DNA of 64,000 bases, taken from NCBI GenBank assembly GCA_029907105.1, contig JARYMM010000008.1, positions 1 through 64,000 on the forward strand, written 5' to 3'. The DNA is from Anaerolineae bacterium. GTDB lineage: Bacteria > Chloroflexota > Anaerolineae > UBA3071. The translations under genes were made by a program, and so were the position numbers. This document shows, in pieces, positions 27,874 to 36,813 of this stretch (positions are counted from its first letter, which is position 1; every line of letters starts with the position of its first letter). Under the pieces are notes generated by a model. The model was not told the origin of the DNA, made no database searches, and saw only the letters and a program-made list of their open reading frames with translations.

Positions 27874-29895
27874 ATGTTCCAATCTCTGTTCTCCATCCTG
27901 CGCTCCGCCATCTCCGGCGAAGCGGCCTGGCGGCACATGGCTGCCATCAGTCAGTACCACCGCATCCAGGCCAGCCCTGGCTTTCGGGCGGCGGCCAACT
28001 ACGTGGCCGGGCAACTGGAGGCGGCCGGCCTGGCCGTGCGCCTGCACAGCTACCCGGCCACCGACGACGCTCGCTACTGGAGCCTGGGCGGCTGGCAGGA
28101 GTGGGATTGCCAGGAGGCCACCCTGCATCTTCTGGGCGAGGGCGAGCCGCCGGAACTGCTGTGCGACTACCGGGCGGTGCCCACCTCGCTCATCCAGCGC
28201 AGCGCCAGCTTCGACGGCGAAGCCGAAGTCGTGTTGCTGGAGGACGGCACGCGGCCGGAGCACTACGAAGGGCTGGACGTGCGCGGCAAGCTGGTGCTCA
28301 GCGACGGCGACCTGGACGAGGTCTACGATCTGGCCGTGGCCCAGCGCGGCGCCCTGGGCATCCTCTGCGACCGCATGGAGGCCAAAGCGCCGGGCCGCAG
28401 CAAGCTGGACATGCCCGACCTGCGCCGCTACACCTCCTTCTGGTGGAGCGCCGGACAGCGTAAGTGCTTCGGCTTCGTCCTCACGCCGCGGCAGGGCGAC
28501 CGGCTGCGCAAACTGCTCAGCGGGCGCGGCGCGGCCTCTTCCCCCGTGCGGGTGCGGGCGCACGTCGTCAGCCGCTTCTACGACGGGGCCATGGAGGTCG
28601 TCGAGGCCCGCATCCCCGGCCAGACCGCCCAGGAAGTCATCGTCATCGCCCACCTCTGCCATCCCACCCCCGGCGCTCACGACAACGCTTCCGGCTCGGC
28701 GGCGGCACTGGAGGCGGCCTGTGCGTTGCGCCGCCTGATAGACGCCGGCACGCTGGCCCGGCCGCAGCGGGGTATTCGCTTCCTCTGGGTGCCGGAGATC
28801 AACGGCACCTACGCTTACCTGGCGGCGCACGAGGCGGAGCTGCCCAACTGGATCGCCGGCCTGAACATGGACATGGTCGGCGCCGATCAGCGGCAGATTG
28901 ACTGCGTCTTCGTGCTGGAGCGCCCGCCAGAGGCGCTGGCCTCCTTCGCTCCCGACCTGCTGGAGCGGCTGCGGGAGGAGTTGTTCGACGACGTGGACGC
29001 CCCGGCCGCCCGTGGCCGTTACCCCCTCTTCCGCCACGGCGTGAGCAGCTTCAGCGGCGGCAGCGATCACATCCTGCTCTCCGACCCCAGCGTGGGCGTG
29101 CCCACGCCCATGCTCATCCAGTGGCCTGACCGTTACTGGCACACCTCGGCGGACACGGTGGACAAGGTGGATCCCAAAATGCTGGCCCGCGCCGCGGTGC
29201 TGGCTGCCGCCTATGCTCACTGGCTGGCCACGGCCGGAGAACAGGAAGCCTTCTGGCTGGGGCAGGAGATGGCCACGCGCTTCGAGGTACGACTGGCCCA
29301 GCGCGCCCAGCAAGCCATCGGAGATGGGCTGGCGGCGGAGACGCCGGCGGCGCTGGCGCAGGCCTGGACTGCCTTCCAGCGTCAGGCCGACTTCTGGCAC
29401 GACCGTTATCTGGCGGCGCTGACCACGCTGGAGCGCCTTTCTCCGAGCGTGAAGCTTTTCGTGGAGGAGTCCAAACGTGCCGGCCAGACGCTGCTCCGCC
29501 AGAAGGAGCGTGTCAGGACAGCCCTCAGGCGAAAGTTCGCCACCCTGGACGTGGAGTTCTCCTCCCCGTCGTCGGAGGAGCCCTGGCAGGTGGAGGCGGC
29601 GCAGCTTGTGCCTTGCCGGCTGTACCGGGGACCGCTCTCGCTGCGCACCCATCTGGCCCGGCTCAGCCCAGAAGAGCGGCTGGCCTGGCATCAGTTGGTA
29701 GCGCAGGCGGGGGAAGGCTGGGCCACTGCCCGCTTGCTGGCCGAGTACTGGAGCGATGGGCAACGCACGCTGCGGGACATCGTGGACCTGGTGGAAGTGG
29801 AGTGCGGCCAGCGGCGGGGGGCGGAGTTGCTGGAATATTTCCGCTTCCTGGAGAAGATGCGACTGGTGGAGTTGAGGCAAAGGCAGGCTTCTTGA
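27874..29895 (+). CDS. M28-type aminopeptidase-like protein with DUF4910-style middle
   Basis: 673 residues from ATG 27874 (AAAGGATC upstream). The centre (about 265-460) carries M28-like metal positions: EVIVIAHLCHPTPGAHDNASG (split at 255-275), EINGTYAY, NMDMVGADQ and YWHTSADTVDKVDP, typical of zinc aminopeptidases of the DUF4910 group. An N-terminal PA-like insert (about 60-220) and a C-terminal helical domain of about 170 residues follow the family pattern. No signal peptide, so cytoplasmic. It probably trims peptides; the NTP transferase next door is 95 bases downstream on the same strand. Confidence 0.8.
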   Translation: MFQSLFSILRSAISGEAAWRHMAAISQYHRIQASPGFRAAANYVAGQLEAAGLAVRLHSYPATDDARYWSLGGWQEWDCQEATLHLLGEGEPPELLCDYRAVPTSLIQRSASFDGEAEVVLLEDGTRPEHYEGLDVRGKLVLSDGDLDEVYDLAVAQRGALGILCDRMEAKAPGRSKLDMPDLRRYTSFWWSAGQRKCFGFVLTPRQGDRLRKLLSGRGAASSPVRVRAHVVSRFYDGAMEVVEARIPGQTAQEVIVIAHLCHPTPGAHDNASGSAAALEAACALRRLIDAGTLARPQRGIRFLWVPEINGTYAYLAAHEAELPNWIAGLNMDMVGADQRQIDCVFVLERPPEALASFAPDLLERLREELFDDVDAPAARGRYPLFRHGVSSFSGGSDHILLSDPSVGVPTPMLIQWPDRYWHTSADTVDKVDPKMLARAAVLAAAYAHWLATAGEQEAFWLGQEMATRFEVRLAQRAQQAIGDGLAAETPAALAQAWTAFQRQADFWHDRYLAALTTLERLSPSVKLFVEESKRAGQTLLRQKERVRTALRRKFATLDVEFSSPSSEEPWQVEAAQLVPCRLYRGPLSLRTHLARLSPEERLAWHQLVAQAGEGWATARLLAEYWSDGQRTLRDIVDLVEVECGQRRGAELLEYFRFLEKMRLVELRQRQAS

Positions 29896-29990
29896 ATGGG
29901 ACACGAACGAACACGGATGAACGCGGGGCAGGCCCGAGAAGACCTGTGTGCTTCCGTGTTCGCCCGCGTCCAACTATGCGAGGGGGAGAC

Positions 29991-30782
29991 ATGCAACCGT
30001 TGGATGCTCTGGTCCTGGCCGGCGCCTCGCCGGATGTTCCTGACCCGCTGGCCGTGGCCGAGGGCGTATCGCGCAAAGTGCTGGTAGACATCGGTGGGCA
30101 ACCCATGCTCTGGTGGACGCTGCGGGCGCTGCGCGCTTCGGGCCGCGTGGGGCATCTGATCGTCCTGGGCGGCGAGCCAGGGGACATCGCCGACGTCGCC
30201 GGCCCCGCCGAGTGCCTGCCAGGGCAGGCCGAACTGTTGGACAAGGTCATGGCCGGCTTGCAACGTGTGGCGGCCCTCCACCCGCGAGCCGAGCTGGCCC
30301 TGTTTGTCAGCGGCGATGTGCCGCTCCTCACCCCGCAGGCGATCAACTGGTTCGTGGATACCTGCCTGGCCACGGAGGCGGACTTCTACTACCCGGTGGT
30401 GGAGCGGGCGGTGATGGAGGGGGCCTTTCCCGGCTCGGCCCGCACCTGCGTCTCCCTGCGCGACGGGCGCTTCTGCGGCGGGGACATCGTCCTGGTGCAC
30501 GTGCATGTGGCCCTGGCCCGGCAGGAGCTGCTGCGGGAGTTGATGGCGCGGCGCAAGAGCCCCCTGCGGCAGGCGCGGATGGTGGGCATCATCCCCTTGC
30601 TCAAGCTGCTGTCGCGGCGGCTGTCCATTGCCGAAGCAGAGAAGATCGGCAGCCGCGCCCTGGGCGTGCGCGGCAAGGCCATCGTTTCCCCTTACGCCGA
30701 GCTGGCTATGGACGTGGACAAGCCCCATCACCTGGCCATCGCCCGGCAGGTGCTGGCGTCGCGTCTGGCGGAGGCGGCGTGA
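29991..30782 (+). CDS. MobA-like NTP (nucleotidyl) transferase
   Basis: 263 residues from ATG 29991 with GGGGGAG upstream. The fold opening ALVLAGASPD and SRKVLVDIGGQPMLWWTLRA matches the nucleotide-binding N-terminus of MobA/GlmU-type transferases. LFVSGDVPLLTP contains the metal-binding aspartate. It should transfer a nucleotidyl group to a sugar phosphate or cofactor precursor; the acceptor is unknown. Its stop overlaps the GTG of the PAP2 gene (GTGA), so the two are coupled, which suggests a shared lipid- or sugar-phosphate pathway. Confidence 0.85.
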   Translation: MQPLDALVLAGASPDVPDPLAVAEGVSRKVLVDIGGQPMLWWTLRALRASGRVGHLIVLGGEPGDIADVAGPAECLPGQAELLDKVMAGLQRVAALHPRAELALFVSGDVPLLTPQAINWFVDTCLATEADFYYPVVERAVMEGAFPGSARTCVSLRDGRFCGGDIVLVHVHVALARQELLRELMARRKSPLRQARMVGIIPLLKLLSRRLSIAEAEKIGSRALGVRGKAIVSPYAELAMDVDKPHHLAIARQVLASRLAEAA

Positions 30783-31300
30783 GCGGTGAGGCGTGGTGGC
30801 CGCGTCTCCTGGCCGGCGACGAGCGGCTCACGGCGCGGGTGAGGATGCCGGAGACGGCACGACGCTGGCAGAGGCTGGCCACGGTGGCCGCCCATCTGGG
30901 CGATGGCTGGCTGTGGCTGCTGGGCTGGGGGCTGGCCTACGCCCTGGGCGATGCGGGGCTGCAGGGCACGGTGCTGCGCTGGGTCGGGGCGGCGTTGCTG
31001 GCTGGCGGCATGGTGACGGCGATCAAAGTTGCCCTGCGGCGGGAGCGGCCCACGGCAGCGCGAGGCTTCTATGCCTTGCGCCATGATGTGCACTCCTTCC
31101 CCTCAGGCCATGCGGCGCGCCTGGGCGTGGCGGCTGTGTTCGGGTCACTCCTGGGACCGGCCTGGGGCGGGCTTTTCGCAGCGGTGGCACTGCTTGTAGC
31201 CTGGGCGCGGGTGGCGCTGGGCGTGCACTACCTGCTGGATGTGGCCGTGGGGTTGGCCATCGGGGTGGTGTGCGCGCTGGCCATCTGGCGGGTCTGGTGA
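30779..31300 (+). CDS. PAP2 superfamily phosphatase
   Basis: A 173-residue membrane protein with the three PAP2 motifs: KVALRRERP, FPSGHAAR and RVALGVHYLLDV. These give the Arg/His-based active site that removes phosphate from lipid phosphates such as undecaprenyl pyrophosphate or phosphatidic acid. GTG start overlapping the NTP-transferase stop. Its last 73 bases overlap, tail to tail, the end of the nucleotidyltransferase gene on the other strand. Confidence 0.88.
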   Translation: MSGEAWWPRLLAGDERLTARVRMPETARRWQRLATVAAHLGDGWLWLLGWGLAYALGDAGLQGTVLRWVGAALLAGGMVTAIKVALRRERPTAARGFYALRHDVHSFPSGHAARLGVAAVFGSLLGPAWGGLFAAVALLVAWARVALGVHYLLDVAVGLAIGVVCALAIWRVW

Positions 31301-32040
31301 CCTTCCTCAGTCATCACTCTCCCTATACGCTCGCAGGCAAAGCGGAAGAATCTTCTCGCCTCCGAGTTCATCCACTGTCTGTCTTCTGCTGTCGCCTGCC
31401 CGGCGTACGACCTTTTGGCTGCCTCAATGTGTTTCCTCCACTGCGGAAAAGCGCTGCCTGCCCATTCCGCGGCCGCGGCTTTGGAGACAACCACATCCCT
31501 GGTTTGGAAACTGTACATCAGGCGACACAGGTTCAGAATGCAATAGTCCGGGTACTTATCCAGATGTGCCTGCACATACCTCAACTCACCCCACAAGGCG
31601 CTCTCAAGCTCCGCCCAGGTGACCGGCGGATACACCTGTTTCGGTTCCGGGCCGTGTAAGATGAGGCAACGCCCCGCTCGCATGTGTTCGCGATGCAGCG
31701 CCCACGATTCATCCGTGATGTCCGGTTGCAACTGATGCACCGGTGGTGACGTGTGCTGCGCTTCCTCCAAAAGGATGTAATACCCATCCAGTTCGGCTCC
31801 CAGCGGGGGAAAATCCCTGGCCAGTGCGTCATGGAGTTCGTTGATGGCACGACGCTCGGCGTCCGTCAGTGCCTCTGTCAGAATCACGTGGAAATCTATA
31901 TCCCCCGTGAATTCCGACTCCGCAAAGGCGGCGGCTCCGTAGACATAGATGCCGTACAGCTTGTCGCCCAGCGCGGCCCGCAGACCTTCCCGCAACGCCT
32001 GGCAAAGGCCCTGGATGTCCTCTGGAAACCTCATGACCAC
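31228..32040 (-). CDS. nucleotidyltransferase with ANT(3'')-like C-terminal domain (DUF4111 type)
   Basis: 270 residues. The polymerase-beta-like nucleotidyltransferase core shows YGAAAFAESEFTGDIDFHV with metal-binding D47 and D49. A helical second half (about 150-245) has the layout of AadA-type aminoglycoside adenylyltransferases (LCRLMYSFQTRDVVVSKAAA). Aminoglycoside modification is possible but unproven. The C-terminal 25 residues lie within sequence shared antisense with the PAP2 gene, an unusual converging overlap. Confidence 0.8.
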   Translation of the reverse strand: MVMRFPEDIQGLCQALREGLRAALGDKLYGIYVYGAAAFAESEFTGDIDFHVILTEALTDAERRAINELHDALARDFPPLGAELDGYYILLEEAQHTSPPVHQLQPDITDESWALHREHMRAGRCLILHGPEPKQVYPPVTWAELESALWGELRYVQAHLDKYPDYCILNLCRLMYSFQTRDVVVSKAAAAEWAGSAFPQWRKHIEAAKRSYAGQATAEDRQWMNSEARRFFRFACERIGRVMTEEGHQTRQMASAHTTPMANPTATSSR

Positions 32041-32052
32041 CTCTCGCGCCTG

Positions 32053-32970
32053 ATATTACAACCGTACTTTGCGACCAGGCCGACCAAACCGGCAATTCAG
32101 TCGCCTCAGCTTCAGCGGGCTGCTGGGCGGCGTTGCTCCCTGCTTTCGGCGGCGAAAGCGACAAGGGCGATGCCGTGAACGGCGCCCACAACCGCACCGG
32201 CGATGGCAATGGCCGCGCCCACGACGAGGATGCCCGCCAGAACCGAGCCAACCTTCTGGGCCAGGTCAATGCCGGCGAAGATCAGTGGCATTCCCGCAGC
32301 CCAGGCCAGGGCATTGGCGGGCAGCCATCGCCAGGCTCTCCCGACATGCCTCCTGAGCGCAGCCCACTGTGCGGCACTCAGGATCAGCCCGGCCACCAGC
32401 CCCAACCCACTGGCCAGAAGGAGCACGATGGCCTGCGGCGGTTCCTGCATCGCTGGCGAAGCGCTGTCGGCGGAGAGGCTGGCCAGGGTCATGGGGATCG
32501 AGCCGCAGAGCCAGGCGATGACCGCTCCAATCACCGTGGCCGCCACCCAGGTGCGCCGGGAGACGCTGGCGATCGCCCGTCGCAGGACGGACCACTGAGC
32601 CAGGCCGACGATGACCCCTTCCAGGGCCCCCGTCGCGGTCATGAGGGCGGCGCTGACCAATGCGGGACCAGGCCCGGGGGCATCGGATAGGCCGGAGAAG
32701 AGGCCGACGCCAATGGCGAAAGTGGAACCAAGGCCGACCAGCTCGCCGAGGCAATTAGCGAGCACCCACCTTGACCATAGGCGAAGCGGTCGGCCGCAGG
32801 CGCCGGCCTCAGGCGCGACGTGGCTTGAACTAAAGAGGCACATCAGAGCCTGCCCTGAGCGAAGGCGAAGGGGGGCGAAGAATCTCTTCGGGGCCGACAC
32901 TTTGCCACTCCAGAACGAGATTCTTCGTCGCTGCGCTCCTCAGAATGACAAAACCATCGTTGTAGTACTA
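32053..32970. mobile_element. region bracketed by MITE-like ends (possible cassette)
   Basis: ATATTACAACCGTACTT at 32053 and CGTTGTAGTACTA ending at 32970 match the two ends of the MITE family (E1-E3) in inverted orientation. Between them lies the hypothetical membrane-protein gene plus a repeat-rich stretch. No transposase and no target duplication are visible, so this may be two separate element remnants rather than one mobile unit. Confidence 0.35.
32112..32843 (-). CDS. hypothetical polytopic membrane protein
   Basis: 243 residues from the ATG at 32843; a longer in-frame start at 32900 would add residues coded by a dispersed repeat and is less likely. Two similar halves each contain a hydrophobic helix pair followed by AQWSVLRRAI (about 85) and AAQWAALRRHV (about 175), so it looks like an internal duplication of about 90 residues. 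Family not recognised with confidence. Flanked by MITE-like ends. Confidence 0.65.
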   Translation of the reverse strand: MCLFSSSHVAPEAGACGRPLRLWSRWVLANCLGELVGLGSTFAIGVGLFSGLSDAPGPGPALVSAALMTATGALEGVIVGLAQWSVLRRAIASVSRRTWVAATVIGAVIAWLCGSIPMTLASLSADSASPAMQEPPQAIVLLLASGLGLVAGLILSAAQWAALRRHVGRAWRWLPANALAWAAGMPLIFAGIDLAQKVGSVLAGILVVGAAIAIAGAVVGAVHGIALVAFAAESREQRRPAAR

Positions 32971-33015
32971 ACCGATGGACGGAATCCGCAGTGCTGCCCC
33001 GAAGAAGGAGTCCCA

Positions 33016-33099
33016 GTAGATGGAAAATTGCTCCGCCAGGATCGTCAGATCCTGGCGAAAAGCGGGGATCTGACGATCCCCTCAGAGCAAATTTCCATC
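33016..33099. repeat. 84-bp palindromic dispersed repeat (copy 2)
   Basis: Ends GATGGAAAATTGCTCC and GAGCAAATTTCCATC are imperfect inverted repeats, with inner arms GATCGTCAGATCC and GGATCTGACGATCC. It is about 80 percent identical to the complement of 15535-15615 by eye. Confidence 0.75.
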
Positions 33100-33202
33100 C
33101 ACTGAGTCTGGCTGTCCTCACGCTGGGAGCGACAGATGGGCTGCCTTCGGTTCCGGCTATGATTTCCATATGATCCTGAGTTGAACCAGGCTCGATACTA
33201 TA

Positions 33203-33231
33203 ATTATACCCCCCCTGGGGGTTTGGGGCAA
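33203..33231 (-). promoter_or_regulatory. promoter-like site
   Basis: TTGCCC, 17 bases, TATAAT on the minus strand. It would read toward the hypothetical membrane protein 360 bases away, through the palindromic repeat. The C/G-run hairpin lies in its spacer, so the match may be fortuitous. Confidence 0.35.
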
Positions 33232-33284
33232 AACATTTGAGCGGGGGCCGTGCCTGCGTAGGGCGGATGGGAAAGGAAAACCCG

Positions 33285-34538
33285 CTATAGGCCGGTGCGC
33301 AGGGGGTGCACCGACAGGTACTGGTGCAGGATGTCGGCCGCCGGCCCGCCAATGTCGTACGTCTCCCAGCCGGCCGGCGCGGCCAGGGCGTAGATGGCTG
33401 CGCCCTTGACATAATCATCTCTGGCCAATTCGGCGTCATACCAGGCCAGTTGCTCGATGTAGAAACCGGCCCCTGTGGTGCTGGCCCGGCCTTCGGCCCG
33501 CCAGAAGTCGGTGAAGTCCTTCCAGCCCCGCCCCGGCGGGCCGGGGCGATTGCCCACCTGGCCATCAATGCCCACCTCGGTGATCAGCAGGGGCACCTCC
33601 AGCCCGGCCGGTTGCAGGTACTGCCGATACACCTTGCGGTAGCGCAGGGTCAGCCAGCCCTCGTCGCCCTCATCGCTGCCCGCCTGCAACTGATGCGCGC
33701 CGCTGGCGAACCACAGATAAGGGGCGGCGTATTCGTGCAGCCCCAGATAGCCGCCATGCTCCTGCACTGCCTGCAGGGCGGGAGTGAAGGCCGGCCAAAG
33801 CTCCAGCGCCGGCTGGCCGGTGCTGAAGTTGCCCACGCAGGAGCGGATGCCCTCGGCGGCCAGCAGACGCGTGCGTTCAGCCTCGAAGGTGGCCAGAGAG
33901 GCCATCTGCCCGGCATCGTTGGGGATGGGCTCGTTGTAGGCCTCCCAGGCATCAATGTGCGCCTGGCGACGGGGTTCGCTGGCGATGGGCAGCAGCAGGT
34001 CCACAAACTGGCGCGCTGCCTCTTCGGGGTTCCAATCGGCCAGGTTGGGCAGGGGCAGGGGGGTGTAGCGGGCCACGACCAGAGTGTTGGGCGAGATCTT
34101 CTTGATGTCGGCCACGAAGGTGGGGTCGTATTCCAGCGTCTTGACCAGGGCCACGTTGCCCGTGTGCAGCAGGTCGAAGACCTGGGGGTGGTTGTAGCCG
34201 ACGAAAAGCCCCAGCTTGGTCGGAGGGCCCGGGGGAAAAGGCGTCGCCGTGGGCGTCGGCGTAGGTTTGGGCGTGGCTGTGGCTGTCGCCGTCGGGCCGG
34301 GCGTCACCGTGGCGCTGGGCGTCACCATAGGCGGACGGGGGGTGGGCGTCGCTAGGGGCGAGGTGAGGCCGCTCGTACTTGTGGCCGTCGGTGTGCCCGT
34401 AAGGCGGGGGCGAGGAGTACGGGTGGGCGTGGGCGTCGGCGGCGGTCGGCCGCGGCGACAGGCCTCGACGAGCAGCCCGGCGGCAGCGCTCAGGGCCAGG
34501 GCCAGGAAACGACGGCGGCTCCACAGCATGTCGGTCAT
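33285..34538 (-). CDS. Tat-type lipoprotein with glycoside hydrolase-like domain
   Basis: 417 residues. The start at ATG 34538 gives a twin-arginine signal (SRRRFLALALSAAAG) ending in a lipobox LLVEAC (C27). A Thr-Pro stalk runs to about 107. The rest is a TIM-barrel-like hydrolase with AYNEP (E203), LHEYAAP and LLITEVG (E321), where GH-A enzymes carry their two glutamates. It is the last gene of the sugar operon, 4 bases after the aldolase stop, so it may release the sugar that the operon imports. Specificity unknown. Confidence 0.78.
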   Translation of the reverse strand: MTDMLWSRRRFLALALSAAAGLLVEACRRGRPPPTPTPTRTPRPRLTGTPTATSTSGLTSPLATPTPRPPMVTPSATVTPGPTATATATPKPTPTPTATPFPPGPPTKLGLFVGYNHPQVFDLLHTGNVALVKTLEYDPTFVADIKKISPNTLVVARYTPLPLPNLADWNPEEAARQFVDLLLPIASEPRRQAHIDAWEAYNEPIPNDAGQMASLATFEAERTRLLAAEGIRSCVGNFSTGQPALELWPAFTPALQAVQEHGGYLGLHEYAAPYLWFASGAHQLQAGSDEGDEGWLTLRYRKVYRQYLQPAGLEVPLLITEVGIDGQVGNRPGPPGRGWKDFTDFWRAEGRASTTGAGFYIEQLAWYDAELARDDYVKGAAIYALAAPAGWETYDIGGPAADILHQYLSVHPLRTGL

Positions 34539-34542
34539 CGCA

Positions 34543-35208
34543 CTACTCGGCACAGACCACCTGCCCATACAGGTGGCGGGCGAAGTACTGCATGGCCTGG
34601 ATCTGTTCGGCGGCCAGGACGTGGGGCGTGCCAATGGTCAGGGCCAGGATGTAGATGTGGGCGGCCTTCTCCACCACATGGGCCACGCGCAGGACGGCCT
34701 TCAGGTCCTTGCCCACGCACAGCGTGCCGTGATTGGGCAGCAGCACAGCATTGCGCTCGCCCAGGGCCTTGATGGCGTTTTCGGCCAGCTCCGGCGTGCC
34801 CGGCAGGGCATAGTCGGCGCAGATGATTTTGTCGCCCACGATCTGGGCGAAATCCTCGCTGATGGCCGGCAGCTCCATGCGGTTGACGCCCAATACGCTG
34901 GAATGGAGCGGGTGGTCGTGAATGATGGCGTTGACATCTGGCCGTGCCCTGTACACGCCCACGTGCAACCTCTTCTCGATCGAGGGCCGCAGGCAGCCGT
35001 CCACGATCTCCAGTTCCTCGTTGAGCACGACGATGTCCTCTTCCCGGATGTCCTCATAGTCCAGGCCGCTGGGGCTGATGTAGATCAGGCCGCTCTCGGG
35101 GTCGCGCAGGCTGACGTTCCCCCAGGTCCCCACCGTCAGCCCTTGCTGGATCATGGTCACGCCGGCTCCGGCGACCGCTTTTTTCAGTTCGTTGTTGATC
35201 TTAGGCAT
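34543..35208 (-). CDS. class II aldolase/epimerase (FucA/AraD family)
   Basis: 221 residues from ATG 35208 (GGAGA upstream). The zinc ligands of FucA-type aldolases are all present: H97 and H99 in IIHDHPLHSS, H160 in LLPNHGT; the catalytic glutamate is E78 in SIEKRLH. It should split a ketose 1-phosphate into dihydroxyacetone phosphate and an aldehyde (L-fuculose/L-rhamnulose phosphate type) or epimerise L-ribulose 5-phosphate. Paired with the FGGY kinase upstream in the operon. The exact sugar is not fixed by sequence. Confidence 0.88.
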   Translation of the reverse strand: MPKINNELKKAVAGAGVTMIQQGLTVGTWGNVSLRDPESGLIYISPSGLDYEDIREEDIVVLNEELEIVDGCLRPSIEKRLHVGVYRARPDVNAIIHDHPLHSSVLGVNRMELPAISEDFAQIVGDKIICADYALPGTPELAENAIKALGERNAVLLPNHGTLCVGKDLKAVLRVAHVVEKAAHIYILALTIGTPHVLAAEQIQAMQYFARHLYGQVVCAE

Positions 35209-35234
35209 AGTCTTAACATATCTCCAGTCAGCAA

Positions 35235-35303
35235 GCACAATACAAGTCATCAAGACGAAGGACGAAGGTACCCCATTCGTCTTTCGTCCTTCATCCCTCA
35301 TCC
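35235..35303. repeat. word-repeat patch (GACGAAGGACGAAGG / CGTCTTTCGTCCTTC)
   Basis: Two arms of a degenerate GACGAAGG word flank a short centre (TACCCCATT), the second arm being the complement of the first. The arms lie between the aldolase start and the kinase stop, where the transcript could fold into a hairpin and set expression ratios. Confidence 0.6.
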
Positions 35304-35313
35304 CTTTCGTGTT

Positions 35314-36813
35314 CTAACGCCTGAACGTGTCCTTCAGTTGCTCATACAACTCCAGAAAGATGGCATACTGCCTCTCGTAGACATCGCTGGCCGCTTCGCT
35401 GAACACCCGCCTGTCCGTGGTGACCATCCTGGCCACTGCCTCCTCCAGGGAGGGGTAGAGGCCCAGCGCTTTGCCACACAGCAGGACGTTGCCCAGGTTG
35501 GCCGTATCGGGCACGCTCACCGTGACCACCGGCCTGCGCAGCACCTTGCCCAGGATGTCCAGCCAGACGGGGCTTTTCAGCCCGCCGCCCACGGCCCTGA
35601 CCTCGTTGACTGTGATGCCCAGCGATTCCACCGTCTCCATGGCGTTGCGCAGGGCAAAGGACACCCCCTCCATGATGGCCCGGATGAAGTGCGCCTTCTC
35701 CGAAGCCAGGCTGATGCCATAGAACACGCCGCGGGCGTAGGGGTCCCAGTAGGGCGTGCGTTCACCCATCAGGTAGGGCAGGAAGATCAGGCCGCCGCAG
35801 CCGTCGGGGACGTTCCCGGCGCTCTGGCTGTATTGCTCGAAGATGTCGCCGCTACGGCCCGTTTCCGCCCTGTCGAAAGCGCCCTTGAACCAGTTCAGAG
35901 ACTCGCCTGCCGTCTGGATGACCCCCAGGGTGACCCAGCGCTCGCGCAGGCAGTAGTGCCAGCAGAGCGTGCGCTGCCGCGCGTCAGGCAGGGGCCTGTC
36001 CGAACAGACGGTGACCACGCCTGCTGTGCCGATGATCAGGGTGACCTGGCCGGGGTGGATCATGCCTGCGCCCAGGGCCGAGGCCGAGTTGTCCGAACTG
36101 CCGTTGACCACCGGCGTGCCTGCTTTGATGCCCGTGAGCGTTGCTGCCTGCGGCGTGACCCTTCCGATGATCTCGTCTGAGGGCAAGGCCTCCGGGAACA
36201 GGGTGCGGGGAATGCCGAAGAGGTCGAACATCCGCTCGGACCAGGCCCGCTTTTCCACGTCAAACAAGAGCGTGCCGCTGGCCTCAGCGTAGTCGGTCAC
36301 CGCCCGGCCGGTGAGCCTGTACTTGATGAAGTCCTTGGCCACCAGGATGCGCGCCACCCGGCGCCACACCTCCGGCTGATGCTCCTGGACCCATCTGACC
36401 TGTGGAGCGGTGTAGGTGGTGGTGGCGAAGTTGCGTGTCTCCTGGAAAACGAGGGCTCTGGCCGCTTCGTCTCTGTTGATGTCATCCACGATGCCGCTGG
36501 CGCGCTGGTCCATCCAGGTGATGGCCGGGCGCAGCAGGCGCTCTTCCCTGTCCAGATAGACCTGGGTGTGCATCTGGCCACAGAGGCCGACGCCCACGAT
36601 GGCGTCGAAAGCGGAGGGATGCCTGCCCTTGAGCTCCTGGCAGGCGCTGAGCAGACCGTCCCACCAGGCCTCTGCATCCTGTTCGGCGGTGCCGGGGTGG
36701 GGCGAAAGAATGGGGTACTCGCGGGTGGCGGAGCCCACGAGCCGGCCCTCTTCGGCAAACAGGGCAACCTTGAGGCCGGTGGTGCCCAGATCAATGCCCA
36801 GAAGCGTGTTCAC
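35314..36813 (-). CDS. FGGY-family carbohydrate kinase (xylulokinase-like)
   Basis: 499 residues. An ASKHA-fold kinase opening with LLGIDLGTTGLKVALF, then GLCGQMHTQVYLD and WMDQRASGI as in xylulokinases, and the C-terminal GGGLKSPVWLDILG adenosine-binding strand. It phosphorylates a ketose that the aldolase then cleaves. The GTG start at 36813 overlaps the permease stop by 4 bases (GTGA), proving an operon link. XylB is the closest in motif detail, but L-ribulo/rhamnulo/fuculokinases cannot be excluded. Confidence 0.87.
   Translation of the reverse strand: MNTLLGIDLGTTGLKVALFAEEGRLVGSATREYPILSPHPGTAEQDAEAWWDGLLSACQELKGRHPSAFDAIVGVGLCGQMHTQVYLDREERLLRPAITWMDQRASGIVDDINRDEAARALVFQETRNFATTTYTAPQVRWVQEHQPEVWRRVARILVAKDFIKYRLTGRAVTDYAEASGTLLFDVEKRAWSERMFDLFGIPRTLFPEALPSDEIIGRVTPQAATLTGIKAGTPVVNGSSDNSASALGAGMIHPGQVTLIIGTAGVVTVCSDRPLPDARQRTLCWHYCLRERWVTLGVIQTAGESLNWFKGAFDRAETGRSGDIFEQYSQSAGNVPDGCGGLIFLPYLMGERTPYWDPYARGVFYGISLASEKAHFIRAIMEGVSFALRNAMETVESLGITVNEVRAVGGGLKSPVWLDILGKVLRRPVVTVSVPDTANLGNVLLCGKALGLYPSLEEAVARMVTTDRRVFSEAASDVYERQYAIFLELYEQLKDTFRR

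Larger units (their letters stand above)
32844..33284. other. intergenic region with several repeats
   Basis: 441 bases. 32855-32945 has dispersed palindromic words (CTGCCCTGAGCGAAGGCGAA; GAAGAATCTC / GAGATTCTTC). 32951-32970 is the MITE-like end. 33016-33099 is an inverted relative of the 15535-15615 palindrome. A promoter-like site on the minus strand is at 33203-33231. The last 50 bases hold only a weak C-run/G-run hairpin. No gene. Confidence 0.6.

Noticed and set aside
30113-30778. extended N-terminus of the PAP2 gene
   Set aside because: The upstream part overlaps the NTP-transferase gene in another frame and has no coding character; the GTGA overlap gives the start.
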